Part shown: positions 8,615 through 16,326 of the stretch, piece by piece
Layout: each line of letters begins with the position of its first letter
Position numbering within the stretch: position 1 is the stretch's first letter
Source: DASYAE01 sp036501535
Lineage (GTDB): Bacteria; Actinomycetota; Actinomycetes; Streptomycetales; Catenulisporaceae
Length of the DNA stretch: 34,469 nucleotides
Assembly (NCBI GenBank): GCA_036501535.1
Contig: DASYAE010000275.1
Span: forward strand, 1 to 34,469
Reading direction: 5' to 3'
Position numbers and translations under genes: made by a program
The notes under the pieces: model-generated
The model's input: only the letters and a program-made list of their open reading frames with translations
The model's database searches: none
What the model was told of the DNA's origin: nothing

Positions 8615-8707
8615 GGCGAGGCACGGCGTGAGCCGTCGCATTGAGGGCGACGGGTGGGGGTCCGGGATATCGGGTGGGGCGAGGTTGAGGGTGGTGGCCG
8701 GCGCGTT

Positions 8708-8721
8708 GTCCTCTTGAGGAC
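8708..8721. repeat. short inverted repeat GTCCTC-TT-GAGGAC
   Basis: Perfect 6-bp arms around TT between the convergent amidotransferase and LOG genes. It is too tight for a stable RNA loop and could be a protein site or chance. Confidence 0.3.
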
Positions 8722-8771
8722 GGTGGGCGGGGGATCGAAGATAGGGGATCGGAGGTGCTGGTCGGCGCGCT

Positions 8772-8814
8772 GAGGCGGCGGCAGCCGGATCCGGGACCCG
8801 GCCGCCGCTGCCTC
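8772..8814 (-). terminator. hairpin at the end of the LOG-family gene
   Basis: Arms 8772-8788 and 8798-8814 (17 nt each, two imperfect positions) can pair, and the hairpin reaches into the stop codon of the LOG gene. It sits between convergent genes. There is no U-tract, which is common in high-GC actinobacteria. Termination is inferred. Confidence 0.4.
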
Positions 8815-9907
8815 AGTGCGCCACCGCGAACAGGGCCTGCGCCTCGGCCACCGAGTCCACCAACCGGATCGCCGTCGCCATCGGGCGCGAATAGGCCAGC
8901 GCCTGCAGCAGCGGCCAGGCCGGCATGGTCTTCGTCCAGTGCCGCTCGCCGACGAGCACCAGGCGCCGCTGGACCTGGCCGGCCTGCGCGTAGTATGCCG
9001 GGGTCGCCGCCTGGAACACCTCCTGGACCGTGCCGGCGGCGCCGGGCAGGAAGACGACTCCCGAGGTCGAGCGGGCCAGCAGCCAGTCCTCCCGCAGCGC
9101 GTTGGCGAAGTACTTCGCGATCGCGGTGGCGAACACGTTGGGCGGCTCGTGGCCGTAGAACCAGGTCGGCACCGAGAGCGACACGCCGGCCTGGCCGGCC
9201 GGGAACCGCGCCCGCACGGCGAACGCGGCCCGCGCCCACGCGGTCGGGTCGGACCGGAAGTCGACCGCATCCTCGAGCAGGTCCAGCGCGTCGTCGAGCG
9301 CCTCGTCCGGGTAAGGGGCCAGATAGGCGCCGAGGTTCGCCGCCTCCATCGCCCCGGGGCCGCCGCCGGTCGCCACCGTGAACCCGCCCCTGGTCAGGCT
9401 GCGGCCGAGCAGCGCCGCCTGCTCGTAGTCGCGGGCGTCGCGGGCCATCGCGTGGCCGCCCATGATCCCGACGATGCGCCGGTCCGCGGCGAACTCGCCG
9501 AGCGCGTCGGTGATCGAGTCGTCGTGCAGGCCGCGCAGCACTATGCCTAGCACGTCCTCGCGGTCGCGCGGGCCGTGGTCCCACGCGTAGGTGAGCGCGT
9601 CAGGAGTCTTCTCGTACGGCTGTTCGTCGATTCCCGCGTAGAGCTCCCCGGCGCTGTAGAGCGCGCAGCGGTAGGGGTCGAACGCCAAGTCGGCGATCGG
9701 CGGGAAGACCATCGCGCCGCGCTGGCGCAGGTCGGCGGCCACAGAGTCGCTCATCGCACAGCCGAGGAACGCCGCACCCGCCGGATCGGCCGCGCGCAGC
9801 TCCCAGCCCCGGGCGGTGAGGTCCACCGCCTGGATCCGGCAGCCCGTCAGATCCCGCGGGCTGGCCTTCAGGCGGGCGTCGAAGGCGGCGAGCGACTCGA
9901 TTTCCAT
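8813..9907 (-). CDS. LOG-family (TIGR00730-like) Rossmann protein with N-terminal extension
   Basis: 364-residue protein of the 'lysine decarboxylase-like' LOG family, whose characterised members are nucleoside 5'-monophosphate phosphoribohydrolases (cytokinin activation). Seen: GIMGGHAM near 147-154, the signature GGGPGAMEAANLGA at 181-194, and PGAAGTVQE at 288-296 where most members have PGGxGTxxE, so one Gly is replaced by Ala. The ~140-residue N-terminal region is longer than in short (~190 aa) LOG proteins and has no recognised motif. The ATG at 9907 is preceded by TACGCT ending 8 nt upstream and no ribosome binding site, suggesting a leaderless message. True substrate is uncertain. Confidence 0.85.
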   Translation of the reverse strand: MEIESLAAFDARLKASPRDLTGCRIQAVDLTARGWELRAADPAGAAFLGCAMSDSVAADLRQRGAMVFPPIADLAFDPYRCALYSAGELYAGIDEQPYEKTPDALTYAWDHGPRDREDVLGIVLRGLHDDSITDALGEFAADRRIVGIMGGHAMARDARDYEQAALLGRSLTRGGFTVATGGGPGAMEAANLGAYLAPYPDEALDDALDLLEDAVDFRSDPTAWARAAFAVRARFPAGQAGVSLSVPTWFYGHEPPNVFATAIAKYFANALREDWLLARSTSGVVFLPGAAGTVQEVFQAATPAYYAQAGQVQRRLVLVGERHWTKTMPAWPLLQALAYSRPMATAIRLVDSVAEAQALFAVAH

Positions 9908-9915
9908 GAAGGCAC

Positions 9916-9921
9916 AGCGTA
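9916..9921 (-). promoter_or_regulatory. -10 element of LOG gene, probable leaderless start
   Basis: TACGCT on the minus strand ends 8 nt before the ATG at 9907. This fits a leaderless actinobacterial promoter. Confidence 0.5.
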
Positions 9922-10011
9922 GTGCCCGCGCAACAGGTCCCGTGGGCGAAGCCCCGACCTTAAGCCGGGATCAAGGAAGAAGTACGGAACGGTAACGCGG
10001 GCGCCGATCGC

Positions 10012-10040
10012 TTGACGATTCTAGAGGTCTAGTCCAATTT
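10012..10040 (+). promoter_or_regulatory. chitinase promoter (-35 TTGACG, -10 CAATTT)
   Basis: TTGACG at 10012-10017 is separated by 17 bp from CAATTT at 10035-10040, leaving a leader of roughly 125 nt before the chitinase ATG. The -35 is a close match to the housekeeping consensus; the -10 is poor. The dre-like operator covers the spacer and -10. Confidence 0.55.
10023..10038 (+). promoter_or_regulatory. dre-like DasR operator
   Basis: AGAGGTCTAGTCCAAT matches 13 of 16 positions of the known DasR-responsive element A(C/G)TGGTCTAGACCA(G/C)T. It overlaps the spacer and -10 of the chitinase promoter, where a GntR-type repressor would block transcription until glucosamine-6-phosphate accumulates. 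Binding itself is inferred. Confidence 0.6.
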
Positions 10041-10171
10041 AACGCCAGTACCAGCTCTCAAGCACCACCGCTCGCGCTCGACGGCGGCGACCCGCCGGGC
10101 GGTCCGGTGCCCCCGACCGACCGACCGATCCCTGCGCTCAGCAACGCCTTCATGAAGGGACCAGCGCCGCC

Positions 10172-11716
10172 ATGATCTCCAAGCGCGCCCGGGCCGCGAT
10201 AGCCGCGGCCGCCGCGGGAGTGGTCGCCGCCGCGGGAGCCGTGTTCGTCACGGCCGACGCGAACGCCGCCGCCACGAACCTCCTGTCCAATCCCGGCTTC
10301 GAGAGCGGGTCGCTGTCCGGATGGACCTGCGGCGCCGGCACCGCGGCCGTCGTGACCTCGCCGGTGCACTCGGGGTCGCACGCACTCGGGGCGACGCCGT
10401 CCTCGTCGGATGACGCGCAGTGCACGCAGACGGTGTCGGTGCAGCCGAACACCGGCTACACGCTGTCGGGCTACGTTCAGGGCTCGTATGTGTATCTCGG
10501 CGTCACCGGCGGCGTGGACACCTGGACGCCGTCCGCCACCAGCTGGCAGCAGCTCTCGACGACGTTCACCACCTCGGCGTCGCAGACCTCGGTGCAGGTT
10601 TACGTCCACGGCTGGTACGCGCAGCCGGAATACTTCGCCGACGACCTGTCGCTGACCGGCCCGGCCGGCTCCACGCCGCCGCCGAGCAGTTCCTCGCCGA
10701 CCCCGACGAGCAGCCCGTCGCCGTCCCACAGCGCTTCGCCGTCCGCGTCGCCGACGCCGAGCGCCAGCCCGAGCGCCTCGCCGACCGGGAGCAGCGGCGG
10801 TGGCGGCGGCACCGGCGGCCTGCCGGCGCACGTGCTGGCCGGCTACTGGCAGGACTTCGCCAACGGAGCCGAGCCGCTGAGCCTGGCCTCGGTGCCGAGC
10901 GGCTACAACCTGGTCGACGTGGCGTTCGCGAACGCCGACTCGGCGAACGACGGCGGCGTGACCTTCTCGATCGACCCGACGCTCGCCTCGGACCTCGGCG
11001 GCTACACCGCGGCGCAGTTCACCGCCGACATCAAGACCCTGCAGTCGCGCGGCCAGAAGGTCGTCGTCTCGGTCGGCGGCCAGAACGGCAGCGTGACGGT
11101 GGCGAATGCAAGCGAGGCGGCTGCTTTTGCCAACAGCGTCTACTCCCTGATGAAGACCTACGGCTTCAACGGCGTCGACATCGACATGGAGAACGGGGTC
11201 AACCCGACCTACCTGTCGCAGGCCCTGGAGTCGCTGCGCAGCATGGCCGGCAGCGGCCTGATCATCACGCTGGCGCCGCAGACCCTGGACATGTACCAGA
11301 CCACATCGGACTACTTCGCCCTGGCGCTGGACATCAAGTCCATCCTGACCATCTCGTACACCCAGTACTACAACTCCGGCTCGATGAACAGCTGCAACGG
11401 CAGCGTGGTCAGCGAGGGCACCGAGGACTTCATCACCGGCCAGGCCTGCTTCCAGCTGGAGAACGGCCTGAGCCCGTCGCAGGTCGGCCTCGGCCTCCCG
11501 GCCAGCAGCTCGGCGGCCGGCAGCGGCTACGTCTCGCCGACCGTGGTGGACGACTCGTTCGACTGCCTCGCCGCGGCGAAGAACTGCGGCTCGTTCGTGC
11601 CGGGCACCCCGTGGCCGGGCATCGGCGGGGCGATGGACTGGTCGATCAACTGGGACGCGTCGAGCGGGTACGCGTTCGAGGGCACCGTCGCGCCGCACCT
11701 GGCCTCGCTCCCGTAG
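10172..11716 (+). CDS. secreted GH18 chitinase with N-terminal carbohydrate-binding module
   Basis: 514-residue extracellular glycoside hydrolase that should hydrolyse beta-1,4 GlcNAc links in chitin. Layout: signal peptide about 1-35 (positively charged MISKRAR, Ala-rich core, cleavage near ANAAA); a CBM4/9-like beta-sandwich about 36-165 beginning TNLLSNPGFESGSLSGW; a Ser/Pro/Thr linker about 166-210; GH18 barrel about 215-514 with VVVSVGGQNG and the catalytic segment FNGVDIDMENG, proton donor E340 and D338. The consensus is DxxDxDxE; the first Asp is Asn here. AAGGGA lies about 12 nt upstream of the ATG. Regulation by DasR is suggested by the dre-like site, and a strong hairpin follows. 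The gene is monocistronic. Confidence 0.93.
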   Translation: MISKRARAAIAAAAAGVVAAAGAVFVTADANAAATNLLSNPGFESGSLSGWTCGAGTAAVVTSPVHSGSHALGATPSSSDDAQCTQTVSVQPNTGYTLSGYVQGSYVYLGVTGGVDTWTPSATSWQQLSTTFTTSASQTSVQVYVHGWYAQPEYFADDLSLTGPAGSTPPPSSSSPTPTSSPSPSHSASPSASPTPSASPSASPTGSSGGGGGTGGLPAHVLAGYWQDFANGAEPLSLASVPSGYNLVDVAFANADSANDGGVTFSIDPTLASDLGGYTAAQFTADIKTLQSRGQKVVVSVGGQNGSVTVANASEAAAFANSVYSLMKTYGFNGVDIDMENGVNPTYLSQALESLRSMAGSGLIITLAPQTLDMYQTTSDYFALALDIKSILTISYTQYYNSGSMNSCNGSVVSEGTEDFITGQACFQLENGLSPSQVGLGLPASSSAAGSGYVSPTVVDDSFDCLAAAKNCGSFVPGTPWPGIGGAMDWSINWDASSGYAFEGTVAPHLASLP

Positions 11717-11783
11717 AAGGACGCTGATTCATGGCTCGGCCATCACTGCCTTGATTCAACTTTCCGTCAAGGCGGCATCACGC

Positions 11784-11832
11784 GCCCCGCCGCGCCACCG
11801 CGACCCTCCTGGTCACGGCGGCGCGGCGGGGC
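11784..11832 (+). terminator. strong hairpin terminator after the chitinase gene
   Basis: Arms of 22 nt (11784-11805 and 11811-11832) with a 5-nt loop CTCCT and only two mismatches, 68 bp after the chitinase stop. Nearly all pairs are G-C. No U-tract is present. The two mismatches are A-C in the plus-strand RNA and G-U in the minus-strand RNA. Confidence 0.75.
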
Positions 11833-11898
11833 CGGTTACCGCCCGTAGCTGGGTGGATCCCTTGAAATCGGTGTGCCGGCTTGCGAGACTACTGAGCC

Positions 11899-12780
11899 AT
11901 GGCCCGGACATATCGCTCGATCCTCTCGCCCCGGCGGCGCTGGGGGATCGCCGCAGCAGCAGCAGCCCTCTGCCTTGTGATGGCGGTCGGCGCCGGCAAC
12001 CCGTGGACCTTCAAGTCCATGGAGCGGCTGTCCGCGGACGGCTGGCTGGGCCAGGTCCCGATCCTCTCCGGCGCGCCGCAGGTCTTCCGGTGGACGGTCA
12101 TGCCGCACTCCGCGGGCGCCCCGGCCGTGGGTGCGACCCGGTTCTGGGCCGCGGGGATCGTGCTCGACGTGGGCTGGCCGCTGGTGGTGTTGCTGGCGGT
12201 GCGGCTGCTGGCGCTCGGCGCCGCGCAGCGCCGGGCCCGCACGGCGATGTTCCTCGGCACCTGGGGTGTCGTGGCGATCTCGGCGGCGTTCGCCGCCGCG
12301 GGGGCCGCGGTGCTCTACGGCAACCCGCGCGGCGCGGCGGTGCGCACGAGCCTGGCGATGGTGCCGCTCAACGACTACACGATCGGCGACGTGGTCACCA
12401 TGACCGCGCTGTCCGCAGTGGCGATCGGCCTCATCGCGGGCTGGCTGCCCGCGCTGGCGGCCGCGCTGCTTTACCGCAGCCGGCAGGCCGTCGACCCCGA
12501 GCCCGAGCCGGCCGCACCGGCCACCGCCGCGGCGGCGTCCGCCGGCGCCGACTACCCGGACTTCTCGACCGCCGGGACCGGCTACGAGGCGACCGCCATG
12601 CTGCCGGACACGCCCGATTTGGAAGCCCTCGAGCAGCTGCGCATGGCCCGCCGCCGGAATCTGGGCGGCGCGCTGCCGGACGCCGGGGGCTCGTCGTTCT
12701 TCTCCGACGGGGAGTTCGGCTCCGGCCGGGTCGGCCGCGGCCCGTACCCGTACTCCCGTCCGGGTTACTACAGCTCCTGA
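11899..12780 (+). CDS. four-helix membrane protein of unknown function
   Basis: 293-residue integral membrane protein. Hydrophobic helices: about 15-33 (GIAAAAAALCLVMAVG), about 82-105 (AAGIVLDVGWPLVVLLAVRL), about 115-140 (GTWGVVAISAAFAAAGAAVL) and about 165-192 (DVVTMTALSAVAIGLIAGWL). Helices 1 and 2 are joined by a ~45-residue loop that probably faces outside. The ~95-residue C-terminal tail is Ala/Pro/Gly-rich and ends in Tyr-rich PYPYSRPGYYSS, resembling disordered cytoplasmic tails. No family was recognised. No ribosome binding site is clear before the ATG at 11899; the weak GAGACT lies 8 nt upstream. The 3' end overlaps the convergent TetR gene by 13 bp. Confidence 0.75.
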   Translation: MARTYRSILSPRRRWGIAAAAAALCLVMAVGAGNPWTFKSMERLSADGWLGQVPILSGAPQVFRWTVMPHSAGAPAVGATRFWAAGIVLDVGWPLVVLLAVRLLALGAAQRRARTAMFLGTWGVVAISAAFAAAGAAVLYGNPRGAAVRTSLAMVPLNDYTIGDVVTMTALSAVAIGLIAGWLPALAAALLYRSRQAVDPEPEPAAPATAAAASAGADYPDFSTAGTGYEATAMLPDTPDLEALEQLRMARRRNLGGALPDAGGSSFFSDGEFGSGRVGRGPYPYSRPGYYSS

Positions 12781-13433
12781 GCCGGCTGCGGTTTCGGCGC
12801 CGGGGCCGCGGAAGCCGTCGTGCGCCGTCTGGCCGGCGGGGTGCGCCGCTCGTAGCCCAGAAGCGTGTAAGCGAGCGTCACATAACGCTCGATCAGAGCA
12901 TCGAGTGGGACTGGGCCGTCCGGGCGATACCACTCGGCCACCGCGTTGCAGGCCGCGATGATCATCCGCCGGGCGTCGTCCGGATAGGGCGTGGTGAAGA
13001 CGCCCGCGGCGATCCCGTCGTCGATCGCCGAGCGGAACTGGTCCGTGGCCGCCCGCTCCCGGCCGCGGAAGTGCTCGCGGTCCTGGGCCCGCAGCGCCCG
13101 CGCCTCGTTCATCGCCATCAGGCTCGCGGTCGAGCGCTGCGCCCGGTACCGGACCGTCGCGCCGACCACGGCGGCCAGGCGCCGCGCCGGGTCGTGCCCG
13201 GCCTCGGCCAGGGCCTCCCGGCACATCGCGAGGTAGCTGTCCATCCCCTCCCGCAGCAGCGCGGCGAGCAGCGCCTCTTTGCCCGGGTAGTAGTGGTAGA
13301 GCGCGGAGAGGCTCACCCCGGCGGCCGCGGCGATGTCGCGGATGGAGCTGGCCGCGTAGCCGCGCTCGGCGAACTGCGCCGAGGCCGCGTCGAGCAGCGC
13401 CTGGTGGCCGGCGGGGCGGCGGGCGGTGACCAC
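12768..13433 (-). CDS. TetR-family transcriptional regulator
   Basis: 221-residue one-component repressor. The N-terminal helix-turn-helix (about residues 12-57) reads FAERGYAASSIRDIAAAAGV, then SLSALYHYYPGKEALL, the canonical TetR pattern. The rest is a helical ligand-binding domain, ending in a Pro/Ala-rich tail. The GTG start at 13433 has AAAGGAG 8 nt upstream. It diverges from an acyl-CoA dehydrogenase gene; such regulators commonly respond to acyl-CoA and repress the neighbouring beta-oxidation gene, which is inference here. Inverted repeats in the shared intergenic region are candidate binding sites. Confidence 0.92.
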   Translation of the reverse strand: MVTARRPAGHQALLDAASAQFAERGYAASSIRDIAAAAGVSLSALYHYYPGKEALLAALLREGMDSYLAMCREALAEAGHDPARRLAAVVGATVRYRAQRSTASLMAMNEARALRAQDREHFRGRERAATDQFRSAIDDGIAAGVFTTPYPDDARRMIIAACNAVAEWYRPDGPVPLDALIERYVTLAYTLLGYERRTPPARRRTTASAAPAPKPQPAQEL

Positions 13434-13527
13434 GGCGGCGGCTCCTTTCGCCGGCTGGTGCGGACGCTGCGATGCGCGCGGGGGCTCGCGCCGCGCCCGG
13501 ACCGCGCGGCGCGGCGCATCCGGCTGC

Positions 13528-13557
13528 TGGACAGGCGGTGCTACCCACCGGTAGCTT
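13528..13557 (+). promoter_or_regulatory. acyl-CoA dehydrogenase promoter
   Basis: TGGACA at 13528-13533, an 18-bp spacer, and TAGCTT at 13552-13557 make a good housekeeping promoter. It is about 115 nt upstream of the GTG start and is overlapped by two inverted repeats. Confidence 0.5.
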
Positions 13558-13567
13558 AACGAGCGTT
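13540..13567. promoter_or_regulatory. candidate TetR operators in divergent region
   Basis: Two adjacent dyads: GCTACC-CACC-GGTAGC at 13540-13555 (perfect 6-bp arms) and AACG-AG-CGTT at 13558-13567 (perfect 4-bp arms). Both overlap or abut the -10 of the acyl-CoA dehydrogenase promoter. The adjacent TetR regulator is the obvious candidate ligand; not proven. Confidence 0.5.
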
Positions 13568-13678
13568 CAACGGTTTCGCGAGAACCCGAGGCGTCCGGCT
13601 CGGGACGACACGGCGCCCGGCCGGCGCCGCCGGGCCGGCGTTGCCGAGATGCGTGCAGAACCGAGAGAGGACGGGCCC

Positions 13679-14836
13679 GTGCTGCGCACCGTTTACAACG
13701 AGGACCACGAGTCCTTCCGGTCCATGATCCGCGACTTCATCGAGTCCGAGGTCGTCCCGGTCCACGCGGACTGGGAGCGGCAGGGCCACGTCGACCGCGG
13801 CTTCTACCGCAAGCTCGGCGAGATCGGCGTCCTGGGCATCAACGTGCCCGAGGAGTACGGCGGCGCCGGCGAGACCAGTTTCAAGTACAACTGCGTCATC
13901 GCCGAGGAGACCGCGCGGGCCGGCGTCAGCTTCGGCAACTGGAGCATCCACGCCAACCTGGTGCGCCCCTACCTGCTCGCCTTCGCCAGCGAGGAGCAGA
14001 AGCGGCGCTGGATGCCCGGCTTCCTGTCCGGCGAGACGATGGGCGCGCTGGCGATGACCGAGCCGGGCACCGGTTCCGACCTGGCCGGGATCGCCACCAC
14101 GGCGAAGCTCTCCGAGGACGGCGCGCACTACGTCCTCAACGGCGCGAAGACCTTCATCTCCGGCGGCCTGCTGGCCGACCGGGTCCTGGTCGTCGCGCGC
14201 ACCGCGCCGGCCACGCAGGAGGACCGCCGGGGCGGCCTGTCGATCCTGTACGTGGACGCGAAGTCCCCGGGCTACTCGGTCGGCCGCAAGCTGGAGAAGA
14301 TCGGCCTGAAGGCGTCGGACACCGCCGAGCTCGCCTTCCAGGACGTGGTCGTGCCGGTGGAGGACCGGCTCGGCGAGGAGGGCGCCGGCTTCAAGTACCT
14401 GACGCACAACCTGGTCGAGGAGCGGCTGACGATCGTGGTGGCCACGGCCGCGCAGGCCGCCGCAGCGATCCGTTTCGCCGTCGACTACGTCAAGCAGCGC
14501 AAGGCCTTCGGCCAGCCGGTCTCCTCGTTCCAGAACACGAAGTTCGTGCTGGCCGACTGCGAGGCGGACTTCCAGGCGGTGCAGACGCTGACCGACCGCG
14601 CGGTCGACCTGTTCGACGAGGGCAAGCTGACCGTGGCGGACGCCGCGGCGACCAAGCTGTTCGTCACCGAGACCGCCGGCCGGATCATCGACCGCTGCCT
14701 GCAGCTGCACGGCGGCTATGGGTACATCAACGAGTACCCGATCGCCCGCCTGTACGCCGACACGCGCGTATCGCGGCTCTACGGCGGCACCTCGGAGATC
14801 ATGCGCACGATCGTGGCCAAGTCGATGGGGCTGTAG
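13679..14836 (+). CDS. acyl-CoA dehydrogenase, LCAD/IVD type
   Basis: FAD-dependent enzyme that forms the alpha,beta double bond of acyl-CoA in fatty-acid or branched-chain breakdown; 385 residues, the family length. Seen: AMTEPGTGSDLAGI and GAKTFISGG of the flavin/substrate site, YVKQRKAFGQPVSSFQ, LQLHGGYGYINEYPIARLYAD, and YGGTSEIM near the end. The position of the MCAD catalytic Glu (YEGT) is Gly here, as in LCAD and isovaleryl-CoA dehydrogenase; the base is then expected in NLVEERLTIV, where a Glu-Glu-Arg is present. The GTG at 13679 is preferred because GAGAGG sits 8 nt upstream; an in-frame ATG at 13649 lacks one. Probably controlled by the divergent TetR protein. Confidence 0.92.
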   Translation: MLRTVYNEDHESFRSMIRDFIESEVVPVHADWERQGHVDRGFYRKLGEIGVLGINVPEEYGGAGETSFKYNCVIAEETARAGVSFGNWSIHANLVRPYLLAFASEEQKRRWMPGFLSGETMGALAMTEPGTGSDLAGIATTAKLSEDGAHYVLNGAKTFISGGLLADRVLVVARTAPATQEDRRGGLSILYVDAKSPGYSVGRKLEKIGLKASDTAELAFQDVVVPVEDRLGEEGAGFKYLTHNLVEERLTIVVATAAQAAAAIRFAVDYVKQRKAFGQPVSSFQNTKFVLADCEADFQAVQTLTDRAVDLFDEGKLTVADAAATKLFVTETAGRIIDRCLQLHGGYGYINEYPIARLYADTRVSRLYGGTSEIMRTIVAKSMGL

Positions 14837-14859
14837 TCGTCAGTCGACGTGAGCGGTCG

Positions 14860-15432
14860 TCATGGGCGCCGTGCGAATTCGGGGTCTGTGGCCGCCGCTG
14901 ATCTGCGCAGGAGTAGCAGGGCGTAGGCGGCCAGCGTTGCGCCGTCGGCGATGCGGCCGTCGCGCAGCATCGCCTCCACCTCGGTGCCCGGGAACCAGCG
15001 CGCGACCAGGTCCGACTCCTCCGGATCCGGCGCCGCCGCCCGCGGATCGGGGCTCAGCGCGGTGGCCAGGAAGACGTTGCAGTACTGGGAAAGCAGCCCG
15101 TAGGCGTGGAAGAACCCGCCGATCCGCTCCAGCCGGCCGGCCGCCAGCCCGGTCTCCTGGGCCAACTCGTGCCGGGCGACCTGCTCCGGCTCGCCGTCCG
15201 CGCGGTCCGGCAGCGAGCCCTGCGGGAACTCCCAGTACCGCCCGCCGACGGTGTACCGGTACTGCTCGACGAGCCAGTATCCGTCGTCCTGGCGCGGCAC
15301 GATAAGCGCCGACGGCGGCTTATCCACCACGCCGTAGATCCCCGGTTTGCCGCCTGCGCGAAGGATCTCGTCCTCGCGAACGGTCATCCACGCGTTCTCG
15401 TAGACGATCCGGCTGGAGACCTGTTCGATCAT
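14860..15432 (-). CDS. NUDIX hydrolase, ADP-ribose pyrophosphatase-like
   Basis: 190-residue Mg-dependent hydrolase of nucleoside diphosphates linked to another moiety. The fold signature is clear: ALIVPRQDDGYWLVEQYRY, then WEFPQGSL and the Nudix segment at about 72-96 ending ARHELAQETGL. The core should read REUxEExGU; here it is HELAQETGL, so Arg is His and one of the two metal-binding Glu positions is Gln. The GGFFHAYGLLSQ stretch resembles ADP-ribose pyrophosphatases. The ATG at 15432 has no ribosome binding site but TAGGCT ends 6 nt upstream. It converges on the acyl-CoA dehydrogenase (23-nt gap). Confidence 0.88.
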   Translation of the reverse strand: MIEQVSSRIVYENAWMTVREDEILRAGGKPGIYGVVDKPPSALIVPRQDDGYWLVEQYRYTVGGRYWEFPQGSLPDRADGEPEQVARHELAQETGLAAGRLERIGGFFHAYGLLSQYCNVFLATALSPDPRAAAPDPEESDLVARWFPGTEVEAMLRDGRIADGATLAAYALLLLRRSAAATDPEFARRP

Positions 15433-15438
15433 GGGCTC

Positions 15439-15444
15439 AGCCTA
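15439..15444 (-). promoter_or_regulatory. -10 element of NUDIX gene, probable leaderless start
   Basis: TAGGCT (minus strand) ends 6 nt before the ATG at 15432, with no ribosome binding site in between. Confidence 0.6.
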
Positions 15445-15486
15445 ACGGCTCGGTCCGCGGCGCGGCCCGGCGTCGGAAGCGTCGGC

Positions 15487-15492
15487 TACGGT
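15487..15492 (+). promoter_or_regulatory. -10 element of phosphatase gene, probable leaderless start
   Basis: TACGGT ends 6 nt before the ATG at 15499. With the NUDIX element it forms a compact divergent promoter pair, the two start codons being 67 bp apart. Confidence 0.55.
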
Positions 15493-15498
15493 TGACGA

Positions 15499-16233
15499 AT
15501 GAGTGAATCAGTGCACCTTGATGCGGATGCGCGCACCGCCGGCCCGGAGAGCGCGGCGCAATTGCCAGCGCTGACGAACCTGCGGGATGTCGGCGGTCTG
15601 CGCGCGGGGGAGACAGGGCGCATACGCAGCGGCGTGCTCTATCGCGCGGCGAGCCCGTACGACGTCGAGCCGTTCGCCGCGCAGGTGCTTCGGGGCATGG
15701 GTATCGGCACGATCATCGACCTGCGCGACGAGGACGAGGCGGACCGCGAGCCGTACGACACTGCCGGGACCGGGATCGTCGTGCACCTCCTGCCGACCTG
15801 CCTCGGCTGCGACTACGCCGAGGGCCAGGAGGCGTTCTACCGCATGATGATCCGGGACGCCGGGCGCAACCTCGTCGGCGCGATCAAGGCGTTCCTTCAC
15901 GCCGAGGATCGGCCGGTTCTCGTGCACTGCGCCGCGGGCAAGGACCGCACCGGGCTCGTGGTCGGGCTGGCGCTGTCCGCGGCCGGCGTGTCGGAAGAGG
16001 ACGTGGTCGAGGACTTCATCGTGTCCAACGCCGCCTTCGGCCTGAGCGACTTCGCCCGGGGCGAGGCGCCGGCGCCGATCGGCGACCGCCACCCGATCGG
16101 GCGGTTCCTGATGGTGGACTCACTCGCCTTGGCGCGCGAAATCGGCGGTGACGTCCCTGGTTATCTGACCCGGCACGGCATGACCGACGTCGAACTCGCC
16201 CGTCTGGTCGAACTCCTGGTCGAGCCGATCTGA
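15499..16233 (+). CDS. tyrosine/serine protein phosphatase, PtpB-like (Y_phosphatase3)
   Basis: 244-residue cytosolic or secreted phosphatase related to mycobacterial PtpB. Seen: TNLRDVGGLRAGETGRIRSG near 26-45, IIDLRDEDE near 72-80, and the P-loop VHCAAGKDRTGLV with nucleophile C144 and R150 at 142-154 (HCxxGKDRT). No signal peptide is visible. The ATG at 15499 is supported by a -10 element 6 nt upstream rather than a ribosome binding site. In vitro, PtpB relatives dephosphorylate phosphotyrosine and phosphoinositides; the natural substrate here is unknown. Confidence 0.9.
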   Translation: MSESVHLDADARTAGPESAAQLPALTNLRDVGGLRAGETGRIRSGVLYRAASPYDVEPFAAQVLRGMGIGTIIDLRDEDEADREPYDTAGTGIVVHLLPTCLGCDYAEGQEAFYRMMIRDAGRNLVGAIKAFLHAEDRPVLVHCAAGKDRTGLVVGLALSAAGVSEEDVVEDFIVSNAAFGLSDFARGEAPAPIGDRHPIGRFLMVDSLALAREIGGDVPGYLTRHGMTDVELARLVELLVEPI

Positions 16234-16326
16234 CCCGGCGCCCGGCGGCTGTCGGACCCGTGTCGTAAGGTCGGTTCGACGCAGCAGACGTATCCGGACG
16301 CCGGACGCCGTTTGAAGGAGTGGACC

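Noticed and set aside
10058..11698. 546-codon minus-strand open frame opposite the chitinase
   Set aside because: Arg/Gly/Ala-rich shadow of a clear GH18 gene.
11836..13548. 570-codon minus-strand frame across the membrane protein and TetR genes
   Set aside because: It crosses two well-supported genes in another frame and has no protein-like segments.
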